From the NCBI GenBank assembly GCA_913057435.1, contig CAJXNY010000012.1, positions 1 through 64,000 of the forward strand: a DNA stretch of 64,000 nt, given 5' to 3'. Both the position numbers and the translations under genes were made by a program. How positions within the stretch are numbered: position 1 is the first letter of the stretch; each line of letters opens with the position of its first letter. This stretch comes from an uncultured Oceanospirillaceae bacterium (GTDB taxonomy: Bacteria > Pseudomonadota > Gammaproteobacteria > Pseudomonadales > Balneatricaceae). Positions 42,970-52,206 of this stretch are shown here, piece by piece. The notes under the pieces were generated by a model that saw nothing but the letters and a program-made list of their open reading frames with translations, had not been told where the DNA came from and made no database searches.

Positions 42970-43893
42970 TCATTCGTAACGGATCTGTGGGTCCAGCCAG
43001 GCATAAATCAGATCGACCAGCAGGTTAAACAGGATGATCAGGCCACCGTAAAAAACGACGGTGCCCATAACGAGGGTGTAGTCACGGTTTAAGGCGGCCT
43101 GGACGAAATACCGGCCAATACCCGGGATGCCGAAAATCTGCTCGATCACCACCGAGCCGGTAATCACACCAGCCGTGGCAGGACCCAGGTAAGAGATGAC
43201 GGGCAGCAGGGCTGATTTCAGTGCGTGACGGGTAACGACTTTACGCTCGCTGATCCCTTTGGCGCGGGCCGTACGAATAAACTGTGCCCCCATTACTTCG
43301 ATCATGCTGCCTCGAGTCATCCGGGCGATATAGGCGATCTGGGGCAACGCTAGCGCCAGAATGGGCAGCACCTTATTTTGCCACGCGCCGTCATTCCAGC
43401 CTCCGGCGGGAAGCCAGCCCAGCATGACGCCAAAAACCAGCGTCAGGATGGGGGCCATCACAAAGTTAGGAATGGCAATACCTGCCATGGCCGTGCTCAT
43501 GACCAGATAGTCGCCAGGGGTGTTCTGGCGCAGGGCAGCATAGCAACCAAAGCCGATGCCAAACACTAGTCCGATCAGCATGGCCCACATGCCCAGCTCA
43601 AAACTGATGGGGAAGCCGGACCAGATCAGCTCGGTTACGGAGAAGTCTTTGTATTTAAAGGATGGGCCAAAGTCGCCCACCAGCAGTCCGGCCAGGTAAT
43701 CGAAATATTGCAGATAGAGTGGCTGGTCCATGTTATAGGCGGCCAGCAGGTTTGCTTCGATCTCTGGCGGCAGTTTTCGTTCGCCATCGAAGGGGCCTCC
43801 AGGGGCCAGTCGCATGAGGAAGAACGACAGGGTGATAACAACCAGCAGCGTCGGAATCGATTGCAGCAGGCGTCGCAGGGCATAACCAGACAT
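42970..43893 (-). CDS. Peptide ABC importer permease (OppB/YejB-like)
   Basis: A 307-residue permease. The N-terminus MSGYALRRLLQSIPTLLVVITLSFFLMRLAPGGPFD is typical of OppB/DppB subunits, and FIRTARAKGISERKVVTRHALKSALLPVI is the EAA motif. It comes between the binding protein and OppC-like permease genes. The proline-rich GGPFDGERKLPPE loop after the first segment favours the oligopeptide rather than the nickel subtype. Confidence 0.9.
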   Translation of the reverse strand: MSGYALRRLLQSIPTLLVVITLSFFLMRLAPGGPFDGERKLPPEIEANLLAAYNMDQPLYLQYFDYLAGLLVGDFGPSFKYKDFSVTELIWSGFPISFELGMWAMLIGLVFGIGFGCYAALRQNTPGDYLVMSTAMAGIAIPNFVMAPILTLVFGVMLGWLPAGGWNDGAWQNKVLPILALALPQIAYIARMTRGSMIEVMGAQFIRTARAKGISERKVVTRHALKSALLPVISYLGPATAGVITGSVVIEQIFGIPGIGRYFVQAALNRDYTLVMGTVVFYGGLIILFNLLVDLIYAWLDPQIRYE

Positions 43894-43966
43894 AAGTCAG
43901 TACCTGAGTGAAAAATCCAGCGGCCGTTATCGGCCACTGGTTGGGGGGAGGGTGCAGAGTGAGGGC

Positions 43967-45556
43967 TTAGTCGGCCAGGCTCATCCAGCGGGTGCGGTGG
44001 CTGTCCAGCAGGTTAGGCTGCCAGCCTTTCACTTTTTCACTGACCAGGTTCAGGTTTACGTAGTAGTAGATTGGGATGGTGGCGTATTCATCCATGGCGA
44101 TACGCTCGGCCTGTTGCATATAGTCAGCACGGGTTACCGGGTCCAGGGTAACGGCGGCTTTGTCCATCAGCTGGTTGTACTGGGCGTTGTTATAACCACC
44201 GTAATTGTTCGGGGTTGGCTCCAGCAGGCTGAGAAAGTTCTGTGCATCAGGGTAATCAGCCAGCCAGCCCGCGCGGGCGACTTCAAAGTTGGACTCTTTG
44301 AGTTCGTTGTAATGGACGGCAACTTCGGCGTTGGTCAGCTCGGTTTTAACGTAGATTTTCTTCCACATGGCTGCCACGGCCACGGCGATTTTTTTATGTG
44401 CGTCGTGGGTGTTATAGCGCAGTTGCAGTGCGAGCGGATTGTCCTTGGAATAGCCCGCCTGTTCCATCAATGCCTGGGCCTGTTTGACAGCGGTGCCATA
44501 GGGCAGGCCTTTAAAACTCAGTTCCTGAGCCTTGTAGCGGCCAAGGCCAGGCGGTACAAAACTGTAGGCTGGTATTTCGCCGGTTTTAAGCACTTTGTCG
44601 GTGATTATTTCACGGTTGATGGCCATGCTGAGTGCTTTACGGACACGTACATCCTGCAGTTTCGGACTACGCATATTCAGTGGGTAATAATAGGTGCCCA
44701 GCTGTGGGCTGACGCGGGTTTCAATCGCCATGTTCTTTTTCAGCCAGTTGAACTGGTCGACCGGAAACTCGTAGTTCAGATCCAGCTCGCCAGCACGGAA
44801 GCGTTTTAACGCTGCCGCGCGGTCTTCCGTTGGGTAGTAGGTGACATTGTCGATTGTGACATTAATGGCGTCGAAAAATGCCGGGTTTTTACGGGCTTTG
44901 ATATGCGTTTGTGGTAACCATTCGGCTAGCTGATAAGCGCCATTGGAAACCATTTTGCCGGCTTTAACCCAGCTGTTTCCATACTTCTCGACTACATGCT
45001 GGGGCAGCGGGTAGGCGGTGTAGTGCGTGAGCTGGTCAAGGAAATAAGGTGTCTGGGCTTTCAGCGTGATTTGCAGGGTGTGTTCGTCCAGTGCTTTGAC
45101 GCCCAGGCTGGACAGGTCTTTCTGCTCACCTTTATTAATGGCTTCGGCGTTCAGTATCGGATAGAGCACATAGGCGTATTTAGCTGCTGTGGCGGGGTTG
45201 AGTATCCGCTGGATACCAAATACGAAATCCTGCGCGGTCACGGCCTTGCCGTCTGACCAGCCGGTGTCTTTGCGCAGGTTAAAGGTATAGACGGTGCCAT
45301 CTTCACTGATGGTCCAGTCTTTGGCCATCCCGGCGATCGTTTTGCCGTGCATATCCTGGGTAACCAGCCCCATAAACAGATCGCCAACGACGAAATCTTC
45401 CCAGTTACCGGAGACATGGTTGGGGTCGAGCGTGCCAGGTTCACCACCGATCCCTCGGTGAAGTGTCTGTGCGCTGACCAGTGTACTGGCACTTAATGCG
45501 CAGATAGCAGCGGTGCGGAGGGTATTACGCAAGAGTGTTGAACGTTTAATTATCAT
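43967..45556 (-). CDS. oppA: Periplasmic oligopeptide-binding protein (OppA-like)
   Basis: A protein of about 529 residues, SBP family 5. It begins with a signal peptide (MIIKRSTLLRNTLRTAAICALSASTLVSAQ), then TLHRGIGGEPGTLDPNHVSG. VTAQDFVFGIQRILNP, NGAYQLAEWLPQTHIKARKNP and YLADYPDAQNFL-like WLADYPDAQNFLSLLEP are diagnostic blocks. It captures oligopeptides for the permeases encoded downstream. The second of two in-frame ATGs is used: AGGG lies nine bases before it but directly touches the first. The 326 bases upstream hold the promoter region and no gene. Confidence 0.9.
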   Translation of the reverse strand: MIIKRSTLLRNTLRTAAICALSASTLVSAQTLHRGIGGEPGTLDPNHVSGNWEDFVVGDLFMGLVTQDMHGKTIAGMAKDWTISEDGTVYTFNLRKDTGWSDGKAVTAQDFVFGIQRILNPATAAKYAYVLYPILNAEAINKGEQKDLSSLGVKALDEHTLQITLKAQTPYFLDQLTHYTAYPLPQHVVEKYGNSWVKAGKMVSNGAYQLAEWLPQTHIKARKNPAFFDAINVTIDNVTYYPTEDRAAALKRFRAGELDLNYEFPVDQFNWLKKNMAIETRVSPQLGTYYYPLNMRSPKLQDVRVRKALSMAINREIITDKVLKTGEIPAYSFVPPGLGRYKAQELSFKGLPYGTAVKQAQALMEQAGYSKDNPLALQLRYNTHDAHKKIAVAVAAMWKKIYVKTELTNAEVAVHYNELKESNFEVARAGWLADYPDAQNFLSLLEPTPNNYGGYNNAQYNQLMDKAAVTLDPVTRADYMQQAERIAMDEYATIPIYYYVNLNLVSEKVKGWQPNLLDSHRTRWMSLAD

Positions 45557-45882
45557 TATTATCATCCCTGTTCATATTCTTATAAGACCCGAGCAGCATA
45601 GAGGTTTGCTTATCTATTGAGCAATTTGAATTCCGTATAGATAGTATGTGTATTTTCAATGCTGGCTTATCGGTGAGAAAACGCAGTGGAGCTGTGGTGG
45701 TCAACTATTGGGTTTTTAACAGGGAATATTTTATGCGTGGGGGTGTTTCTTCTTGCTGGTTCGGTTTGCTGGGTAACCAGCGGTGTTTTCGTATGACTAT
45801 TGATTAAAGCTCTCCTTAGTATTATAAATCGGGGAGGTTACTGCCCGGCGATGGCAACTCTTCATATTTTCAGGATACTTTC

Positions 45883-46293
45883 ATGGAATCACTCGATTTC
45901 CTGCTCGATGGATTGGTTAATTTTGTTCTCTACTTTAGCTTTTCACTGGTTGCACTGTTGCTGTTCAAGGTGGTGTATACAAAGGTGACGCCCTACGATG
46001 AATGGGCGCTGGTTAAGCAGCAAAACGGTGCCGCAGCCTGTGCGCTAGTAGGGGCTGTGATCGGCTTCTCTATTGCGCTTGGCAGTGCGGCAGTCAGTTC
46101 TATCTCGGTGCTGGATTTTGCTGTCTGGGCGGTGATTGCACTGGTGGCTCAGTTGATCGCTTATCGAGTGGTGCATCTGTTCCTGCCTTTAATCAGCCAG
46201 CGGATTCAGGATAACGAATGGCCTGCGGGTGTTGTGTTAGGTGGCACTTCTGTTGCTATCGGGATACTGAATGCTGCCTCTCTGAGCTATTGA
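45883..46293 (+). CDS. yjfL: DUF350 membrane protein (YjfL-like)
   Basis: A 136-residue inner-membrane protein with four hydrophobic segments (about residues 10-32, 49-68, 78-98 and 114-133). It has the family pattern NGAAACALVGAVIGFSIALGSA and the C-terminal AGVVLGGTSVAIGILNAASL. The family's function is unknown. It opens an operon with the DUF1190 and glutathionylspermidine-synthase-like genes, matching E. coli yjfLMC. AGGA precedes the ATG. Confidence 0.85.
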   Translation: MESLDFLLDGLVNFVLYFSFSLVALLLFKVVYTKVTPYDEWALVKQQNGAAACALVGAVIGFSIALGSAAVSSISVLDFAVWAVIALVAQLIAYRVVHLFLPLISQRIQDNEWPAGVVLGGTSVAIGILNAASLSY

Positions 46294-46336
46294 TAGCATG
46301 GTTATGAAGCGTTCTGCCAGCGTCAGGCTTACGGTT

Positions 46337-46921
46337 ATGGGTAATACGTCCAGTAACCGTAAGTGGCACATTCTACGTCTGTCGCTTCGGGCTGGTGTTG
46401 TTGTGAGTGGTGCTGCAGCATTGAGTGGCTGCGGCGAGCAAGCTGCGACGATCTATAAAAACGTGGCTGACTGTGTTCAGGGCAATACGCTGTCGCAAGC
46501 GCAGTGTGATACAGCCTATCGTAATGCTAAAAATGAATGGCAGCGTACAGCACCGCGTTATCAATATCGGCGGGACTGTGAGTCTGAATTCGGCGATGAT
46601 CGCTGTTTTACTCAACAGGGCGGCTTTCTGCCGGGCCGGACTGCTTTTATGCCGGTGATGTCTGGTTTTATGTTAGGGCAGCGCGGTAGTAACAGCGGCG
46701 AGTGGGACTTTGATCGCCCTAAGCCCCTGGCCAGTAGCCGAAATCGTAGCTCATCACTCTATGGCAAGTGGGTGGGGGCCGGTGGCCAGGTTTTCGGCAA
46801 ATACAGTCAGACGCGAGTCCAGGTTAGCCCTAAAGCACTGAAGCGACTGAAAGGCTCAGGCCGGGTGCTGGGGCGTGGGGGCTTTGGCCGTACGGTATCC
46901 AGCCGGTCTTCGGGTGGCTGA
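46337..46921 (+). CDS. yjfM: DUF1190 lipoprotein-like protein (YjfM/YgiB-like)
   Basis: A protein of about 195 residues. The N-terminal segment ends in a lipobox-like LSGC ([16 protein letters not shown]), so a lipoprotein is likely. The conserved core has [35 protein letters not shown] and [27 protein letters not shown]. The C-terminus is Gly/Ser/Arg-rich ([23 protein letters not shown]). ATG at MGNTSS gives the better signal peptide and ribosome-binding site; a start 39 bases earlier is also open. It ends overlapping the next gene by one base. Confidence 0.82.
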   Translation: MGNTSSNRKWHILRLSLRAGVVVSGAAALSGCGEQAATIYKNVADCVQGNTLSQAQCDTAYRNAKNEWQRTAPRYQYRRDCESEFGDDRCFTQQGGFLPGRTAFMPVMSGFMLGQRGSNSGEWDFDRPKPLASSRNRSSSLYGKWVGAGGQVFGKYSQTRVQVSPKALKRLKGSGRVLGRGGFGRTVSSRSSGG

Positions 46922-48084
46922 TGCTGCGTCGGAGGATTACTGAACGTGCAGGCTGGCGTGCGCTGGCGGCGGATTATGGCTTTAATTTCCATACAATGTA
47001 TGGCGAGCCTTACTGGGATGAATCTACCTGTTATCAGTTTTCTTTAGATCAGATCGAGGATGATCTCGAAGCGCCTACGGCTGAGATTCATCAGATGTGT
47101 CTGGAGGTAGTGGGTCGAGTTGTGCGTGACGAGCAGCTACTACGGCGCTGCCAGATTCCAGAGCCTTTCTGGGATTTGATCGCCCGTAGCTGGTATGAGC
47201 GAGAACCCAGCCTCTACAGTCGACTGGACTTTGTCTATGACGGCCAGGGCCCGGCCAAGTTGCTGGAAAATAATGCGGATACTCCGACCAGCCTCTATGA
47301 AACCGGTTTCTGGCAGTGGTTGTGGCTGGAGCAGCAGGTTGAGGCTGGCCAGCTGCCGCGCTGCAGTGATCAGTTCAATAGCTTGCAGGAACGCCTGATT
47401 GCCCGCTTTCGACAGTTAAAACAGTCAATGCCTGGGCACTATCTGCATATGGCCTGCTGTCAGGATACGGTCGAAGATCGGGGTACGGTGCAGTATCTGC
47501 AAGACTGTGCCGAGCAAGCGGGTATTCGCACCCGCTTCGTTTATATCGAAGATATCGGCCTGAATGATCGGCAGCGGTTTGTTGATATGGACGGGCGACC
47601 AATCAGCTGGCTATTCAAGCTCTATCCCTGGGAATTTATGCAACGCGAGGGCTATGGTCAGAATCTTGCTGGTTGTGGAGTGCGTTTTCTTGAGCCGATC
47701 TGGAAAACCGTGCTGTCTAATAAGTCACTGCTTGCGCTGTTATGGCAGTATTTTCCCGATCATCCAAACCTGTTGCCTGCGTATTTTGAAAATGATCCGG
47801 CGGCGGCTGGCCTGACTCACTTTGTACGTAAGCCGATCTACTCCCGTGAAGGGGCAAATATTCAGATTGTGCATCAGGGACGGGTGATCGAACAGGCTGA
47901 TGGTCCCTATGGCGACGAAGGCTACATCGTCCAGGCCTTTCATCAGTTGCCAAGGTTTGGTGATAACTATACGCTGATCGGTTCCTGGCTGGTGGATGAT
48001 CAACCAGCGGGTATTTCCGTTCGCGAAGACCGCTCTATGATCACCCAGGATCTTTCACGCTTCGTACCTCACTTTATTGGTTGA
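46921..48084 (+). CDS. yjfC: Glutathionylspermidine-synthase-like ATP-grasp ligase (YjfC/YgiC-like)
   Basis: A 387-residue protein of the C-terminal (synthetase) part of glutathionylspermidine synthases, without the amidase domain. [28 protein letters not shown] forms the substrate and ATP region, and [16 protein letters not shown] the ATP-grasp lysine segment. YgiC/YjfC-type proteins are thought to ligate a peptide or amine; the substrate is unknown. The ATG overlaps the stop of the DUF1190 gene, so co-translation with a lipoprotein and a DUF350 protein is expected. Confidence 0.88.
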   Translation: MLRRRITERAGWRALAADYGFNFHTMYGEPYWDESTCYQFSLDQIEDDLEAPTAEIHQMCLEVVGRVVRDEQLLRRCQIPEPFWDLIARSWYEREPSLYSRLDFVYDGQGPAKLLENNADTPTSLYETGFWQWLWLEQQVEAGQLPRCSDQFNSLQERLIARFRQLKQSMPGHYLHMACCQDTVEDRGTVQYLQDCAEQAGIRTRFVYIEDIGLNDRQRFVDMDGRPISWLFKLYPWEFMQREGYGQNLAGCGVRFLEPIWKTVLSNKSLLALLWQYFPDHPNLLPAYFENDPAAAGLTHFVRKPIYSREGANIQIVHQGRVIEQADGPYGDEGYIVQAFHQLPRFGDNYTLIGSWLVDDQPAGISVREDRSMITQDLSRFVPHFIG

Positions 48085-48218
48085 TAATGGGCCTGGCCCA
48101 GGTGTTCTGACATTGCCGTATTCTTCTGTTTCTAATACGTATTGTGCATTCTTATCGGGCTTCGGCTGTACTCAGATTCTTACGCCTGTGGTGGGCGTAC
48201 AACGTTCGGGTATTCAAT

Positions 48219-50162
48219 ATGGACATTGATGTTAAGGATGTACTAAAACAGCGCTTCGGCTTTGATCAGTTTCGGCCTGGGCAGCAGCAGGCCGTGACTC
48301 AGCTGCTATCGGGTGAGTCCACGCTGGCAATTTTCCCCACCGGTTCGGGTAAATCCCTGTGCTATCAGCTGACTGCGCTGCAGCTGCCTCATCTTACGCT
48401 GGTGGTGTCCCCTCTGTTGGCACTGATTAAGGACCAGCTGGCTTTTCTGGCAAAGAAAGGAATCCCCGCCGCCAGCATTGACTCGACCCTGACGCCGGAG
48501 GATATGCGCAAGGTTATGGCCGATGTACGTAGTGGCCAGTTAAAAATCCTGATGGTGTCGGTGGAGCGGTTTAAAAATGAGCGCTTCCGCCGGTTTATCG
48601 AGCAGGTACCGGTGTCCATGCTGGTGGTGGATGAGGCGCACTGTATTTCTGAATGGGGGCATAATTTCCGACCAGATTACCTCAAGTTACCGGCCTATCG
48701 GGATAGCCTGAATATTCCGCTGGTCCTGTTACTGACGGCGACGGCGACGCGCAAGGTCAAACGTGATATGGCGCGTAAGTTTGCTATTACGGATGCGCAT
48801 ATTGTGCAGACGGGTTTCTATCGGCCCAATCTTGAACTTGATGTGGTGCCGGTCAGTGCCGCCGGGCGTGATGATGTCTTAATGCAGCAGCTTGTGGGTC
48901 TGGAGGGGGCCGGTATTGTCTATGTCACCCTGCAACACACCGCTGAGCAGGTCGCTGCAAGGCTCTGTGAACGTGGTTTTCGGGCAGTGGCCTATCATGC
49001 CGGGCTGCCGGATGAATCCCGGCAGCGGATTCAGTCGGACTTTATGGCCGGGCATGAGGCGATAGTGGTTGCTACCATTGCCTTTGGTATGGGCATTGAT
49101 AAGTCCAATATCCGTTTCGTTATTCACTATGATCTGCCCAAGTCGATTGAAAACTACAGTCAGGAGATCGGCCGGGCAGGGCGTGACGGGGATGGATCGC
49201 GCTGTATCACGCTGGCAAACCTGGACGGCATGAATGTGCTGGAAAATTTTGTTTACGGTGATACCCCTGAGTTAGCGGGTGTTGAAGCGGTGCTTGAGCA
49301 TATTCGGGCCGAGCAGGTTGCCGGGCGCTGGGAGGTGCAGTTGCTGTCGTTGTCGAACGATACCAATGTACGCCAGTTACCGTTGAAAACATTACTGGTG
49401 CAGCTGGAGATGCAGGGCGTTATCCAGCCATTATTCAGTTATTTCGCCGAGATTCGCTATAAATTTGTACAGCCTCAGGCCGAGGTATTAGCGCGCTTTG
49501 AGGGTGAGCGTCAGGCGTTTCTGGCGTCGGTGTTTCAGCACAGTCAGTTTAAGCGGGTCTGGGGTGAGCCTGATTTTGAGGCGTTGTACCACGGCTATGG
49601 AGCAGACAGGGCCCGGGTGATGAAGGCGCTGGAGTATCTGCAACAGCTGGGCTGTATTGCCATTGAGTCCAAACGAATGACGGATGTTTACAGCGTGGAT
49701 GTAGAAGCGCTGGCTGAACCGGCTCTGGCGGCCCAGTTACATAGCTATTTCGTTGAGAAAGAACACAGTGAGATTAACCGGATCGCGGCACTGGTGCGCT
49801 TCTTTGAGCTGGACCGCTGTCTTAGTCAGAATCTGTCGGGTTATTTTGATGATCGTCAGGCGCCGCAGCAGTGTGGTCACTGTTCGGTTTGTGCCGGGCG
49901 TACTGCTGTGTTGTCCCGTTCGGAGCTGATGCCCTGGCCAGGGAACGACCGTTTACGCCAGCTTTTAGCTGAGTTATCAGCAAGGTTGTCGGGCAAAGTA
50001 GAGGGGGCGCTCTCTGTTGCGTTGTGCAGTCGTTTTCTGGCTGGAATTACGGTGCCGGTGTTTAGTCGTAATAAAGTACGACAGCTCAGTGGTTTCGGGA
50101 TTTGTGAGCAACAGCGTTATGAAGAGATTCAGGCGCGGGTGAGTGAGTTACTGGCTGAGTAA
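48219..50162 (+). CDS. recQ: RecQ-family ATP-dependent DNA helicase
   Basis: A protein of about 647 residues. The helicase core has FRPGQQQAV (motif 0), FPTGSGKSLCYQ (Walker A), VVDEAHCISEWGHNFRPDY (DEAH) and IAFGMGIDKSNIRFVIHYDLP with QEIGRAGRDG. After the core, the order differs from E. coli RecQ: a long winged-helix-like segment comes first, and the zinc cysteines (RCLSQNL and CGHCSVC) lie about 200 residues later. No clear HRDC domain follows; only about 90 residues remain. It probably acts in recombinational repair or replication-fork processing. The MDIDVKD start is chosen by family alignment; the Shine-Dalgarno is weak and a longer frame exists upstream. Confidence 0.86.
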   Translation: MDIDVKDVLKQRFGFDQFRPGQQQAVTQLLSGESTLAIFPTGSGKSLCYQLTALQLPHLTLVVSPLLALIKDQLAFLAKKGIPAASIDSTLTPEDMRKVMADVRSGQLKILMVSVERFKNERFRRFIEQVPVSMLVVDEAHCISEWGHNFRPDYLKLPAYRDSLNIPLVLLLTATATRKVKRDMARKFAITDAHIVQTGFYRPNLELDVVPVSAAGRDDVLMQQLVGLEGAGIVYVTLQHTAEQVAARLCERGFRAVAYHAGLPDESRQRIQSDFMAGHEAIVVATIAFGMGIDKSNIRFVIHYDLPKSIENYSQEIGRAGRDGDGSRCITLANLDGMNVLENFVYGDTPELAGVEAVLEHIRAEQVAGRWEVQLLSLSNDTNVRQLPLKTLLVQLEMQGVIQPLFSYFAEIRYKFVQPQAEVLARFEGERQAFLASVFQHSQFKRVWGEPDFEALYHGYGADRARVMKALEYLQQLGCIAIESKRMTDVYSVDVEALAEPALAAQLHSYFVEKEHSEINRIAALVRFFELDRCLSQNLSGYFDDRQAPQQCGHCSVCAGRTAVLSRSELMPWPGNDRLRQLLAELSARLSGKVEGALSVALCSRFLAGITVPVFSRNKVRQLSGFGICEQQRYEEIQARVSELLAE

Positions 50163-50181
50163 TTCGCTGTGAGTTGTGATT

Positions 50182-50203
50182 GCCCGGAGTAGAGTCTCCG
50201 GGC
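50182..50203. terminator. Bidirectional hairpin between recQ and the chemoreceptor gene
   Basis: GCCCGGAG and CTCCGGGC pair around six bases between convergent genes. Confidence 0.65.
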
Positions 50204-50219
50204 GGTCACCGTCCGAAGT

Positions 50220-51851
50220 TTATACTTTGAACTGCGTGATCAGGCGATTGAGGTTCAGCGCCAGTCGGGCTAACTCATCGCTTGCATTTGCCGTATAGCG
50301 CGAGCCATCGGCATTCTGGGTCGAAATATCGCGAATCTGAGCCAGAGTCTGTTGCAGCTCTTGAGTGGTGTTGGTTTGTTCATCTGCCGCGCTGCCAATG
50401 GCAGAGTTCATCTCGGCAATCTGTTTGATATCCGTCTGCATCTTGGTAATTGAGGTGCCAGCTTCTTGCGCCTGAGATACGCTGTTAGCAGCCATACGCT
50501 GGCAGGCGTTCATATCTTTAACGGTGTTCTCAACGCCGGATTGCAGTTTATCAATCACGGTTTCTACGTTGTGTGTGGCATCTTGAGTACGGGCAGCGAG
50601 TGTACGTACTTCATCGGCAACAACAGCAAAGCCACGGCCTTGTTCACCGGCACGTGCAGCTTCTATCGCGGCGTTCAATGCCAGCAGGTTGGTCTGGTCA
50701 GCGATCTCTCGGATAACAGCAACGATATTGCCGATACTGTGACTGGCTTCTTTTAACTGCTCGGTCTGATGGGCGGAAGATTCGATCTGCTCACCGAGTC
50801 GGCTGATGGTGACGATGTTGTTATTTAGCGTTTCAACACACAGGGTCATTTCAGCAGAGGCTGTCTGGCTGGCGCTCAGAGTGTTCTGAGCATTGCTGGC
50901 AACTTCTACTGTGGCATGGTTCATCTCAATGGATGCTGAGTTTACCTGGCTTATATCCGCTTGCTGCCGGGTGATCCCTTCTGTGGTTTTCAGGGTGACA
51001 GCAGACAGTTTTTCAGATTCGCTCGTCAGCTGATTGGAAGAGGTTGATACCTCACCCAGCACATCGCGAAAGTGGCTGATCATCTTGTTAAATACATTGA
51101 TGATGTCGCCCAGTTCATCTTTATTTCGCGTATCCAGGGTCAGCGTGAGGTCATGGGTGTCATTCATCTTCTGCATCACCTGGCTCATACTGTTCAGTGG
51201 CTGGTAGATGTTTTTGGAGATCGCCAGTGATACCCAGGAGATAAGAATAAAGCCAAACATGGCCAGACCACTGAGTTGCTTGACGTCTTGCCAGAAAATT
51301 TCATCAACATCGTCCAGATAGATGCCGGTACCAATGACCCAGTTCCATTTTGGGAAAGATTTTACGTAGGACACTTTGTCGACAGGTTGGCTGAAGCCTG
51401 GTTTTGCCCACTGATAGTTAACAAAGCCACCTGACTGGGTTGCTGTCAGTTCAACCATTTTAACAAACAGTGCAACACCGTTCGGGTCTTTAATATGCCG
51501 AATATTCTGACCGATTAACTTCTCGGTGGGGTGGTAGCGCATAATATAATTGCGATCATTGATCCAGAAATAGCCACCACCCTGATAATGCATCGCTTTT
51601 ATTGAATTTAATGCCTGCTTTTGCGCCTCGCTGTCGGTCATCCGGCCTAGTTGGGCTTGCTGATGAAAATAACCGATAACATCCGTCGCGGTTTCAACCA
51701 GGTCCTGGGTTTTCAGGTAGCGGTCTTCAAGAAGGTTTGTGCGCAGGTTCCAGGCGGCAACGGTCATGATAAAGAGCATGCCCATAACCATGACTACGCC
51801 AAGCAGGCCCAGTTTGTATTTGATCGTCAGGCGGTTGAGCACAGCATTCAT
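50220..51851 (-). CDS. Methyl-accepting chemotaxis protein with single Cache sensor
   Basis: A 543-residue chemoreceptor. The first membrane segment is at residues about 14-33, a periplasmic sCache-type sensor spans about 35-185 ([23 protein letters not shown] and [19 protein letters not shown] are typical), and a second membrane segment lies near 190-210. HAMP and the cytoplasmic signalling domain follow; the hairpin tip has [37 protein letters not shown]. It would detect a small organic acid or similar ligand and signal to CheA/CheW. No che gene is nearby. It is a monocistronic unit. Confidence 0.92.
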   Translation of the reverse strand: MNAVLNRLTIKYKLGLLGVVMVMGMLFIMTVAAWNLRTNLLEDRYLKTQDLVETATDVIGYFHQQAQLGRMTDSEAQKQALNSIKAMHYQGGGYFWINDRNYIMRYHPTEKLIGQNIRHIKDPNGVALFVKMVELTATQSGGFVNYQWAKPGFSQPVDKVSYVKSFPKWNWVIGTGIYLDDVDEIFWQDVKQLSGLAMFGFILISWVSLAISKNIYQPLNSMSQVMQKMNDTHDLTLTLDTRNKDELGDIINVFNKMISHFRDVLGEVSTSSNQLTSESEKLSAVTLKTTEGITRQQADISQVNSASIEMNHATVEVASNAQNTLSASQTASAEMTLCVETLNNNIVTISRLGEQIESSAHQTEQLKEASHSIGNIVAVIREIADQTNLLALNAAIEAARAGEQGRGFAVVADEVRTLAARTQDATHNVETVIDKLQSGVENTVKDMNACQRMAANSVSQAQEAGTSITKMQTDIKQIAEMNSAIGSAADEQTNTTQELQQTLAQIRDISTQNADGSRYTANASDELARLALNLNRLITQFKV

Positions 51852-52142
51852 TAAGTAAGAGCTCCTTTCTTATTATTCACATCCATCATGGGTGGATGGC
51901 GGGTCGCATGATGGGGTGTGTCTTGTCGGCAAGGTACGGGCGTTATCGCCGTGGTATGGTTTGCCTGGTCGCGGGACACTTATTCCCACTGAGATTACCA
52001 GATCTATTCAGATCTACTAAGACTTTCATAGTACAGTAACTAACTTCTGAGTACGTTCTAAACTATACGTAAGTGGTGCATTTAATAGGTAATTTCCCGA
52101 CTTAAGTCGGAATTTGGCATCTTTGGCTAACACTCAGGCATA

Positions 52143-52178
52143 AAAAAACCCGCAACTGTTTCCAGTTGCGGGTTTTTT
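52143..52178 (-). terminator. Terminator after the isocitrate dehydrogenase gene
   Basis: AAAAAACCCGCAACTG and CAGTTGCGGGTTTTTT pair around TTTC. It gives U-runs on both strands and ends the minus-strand icd transcript. Confidence 0.92.
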
Positions 52179-52206
52179 GATCAGCTAATGCTGAGTGCTG
52201 TAATAA

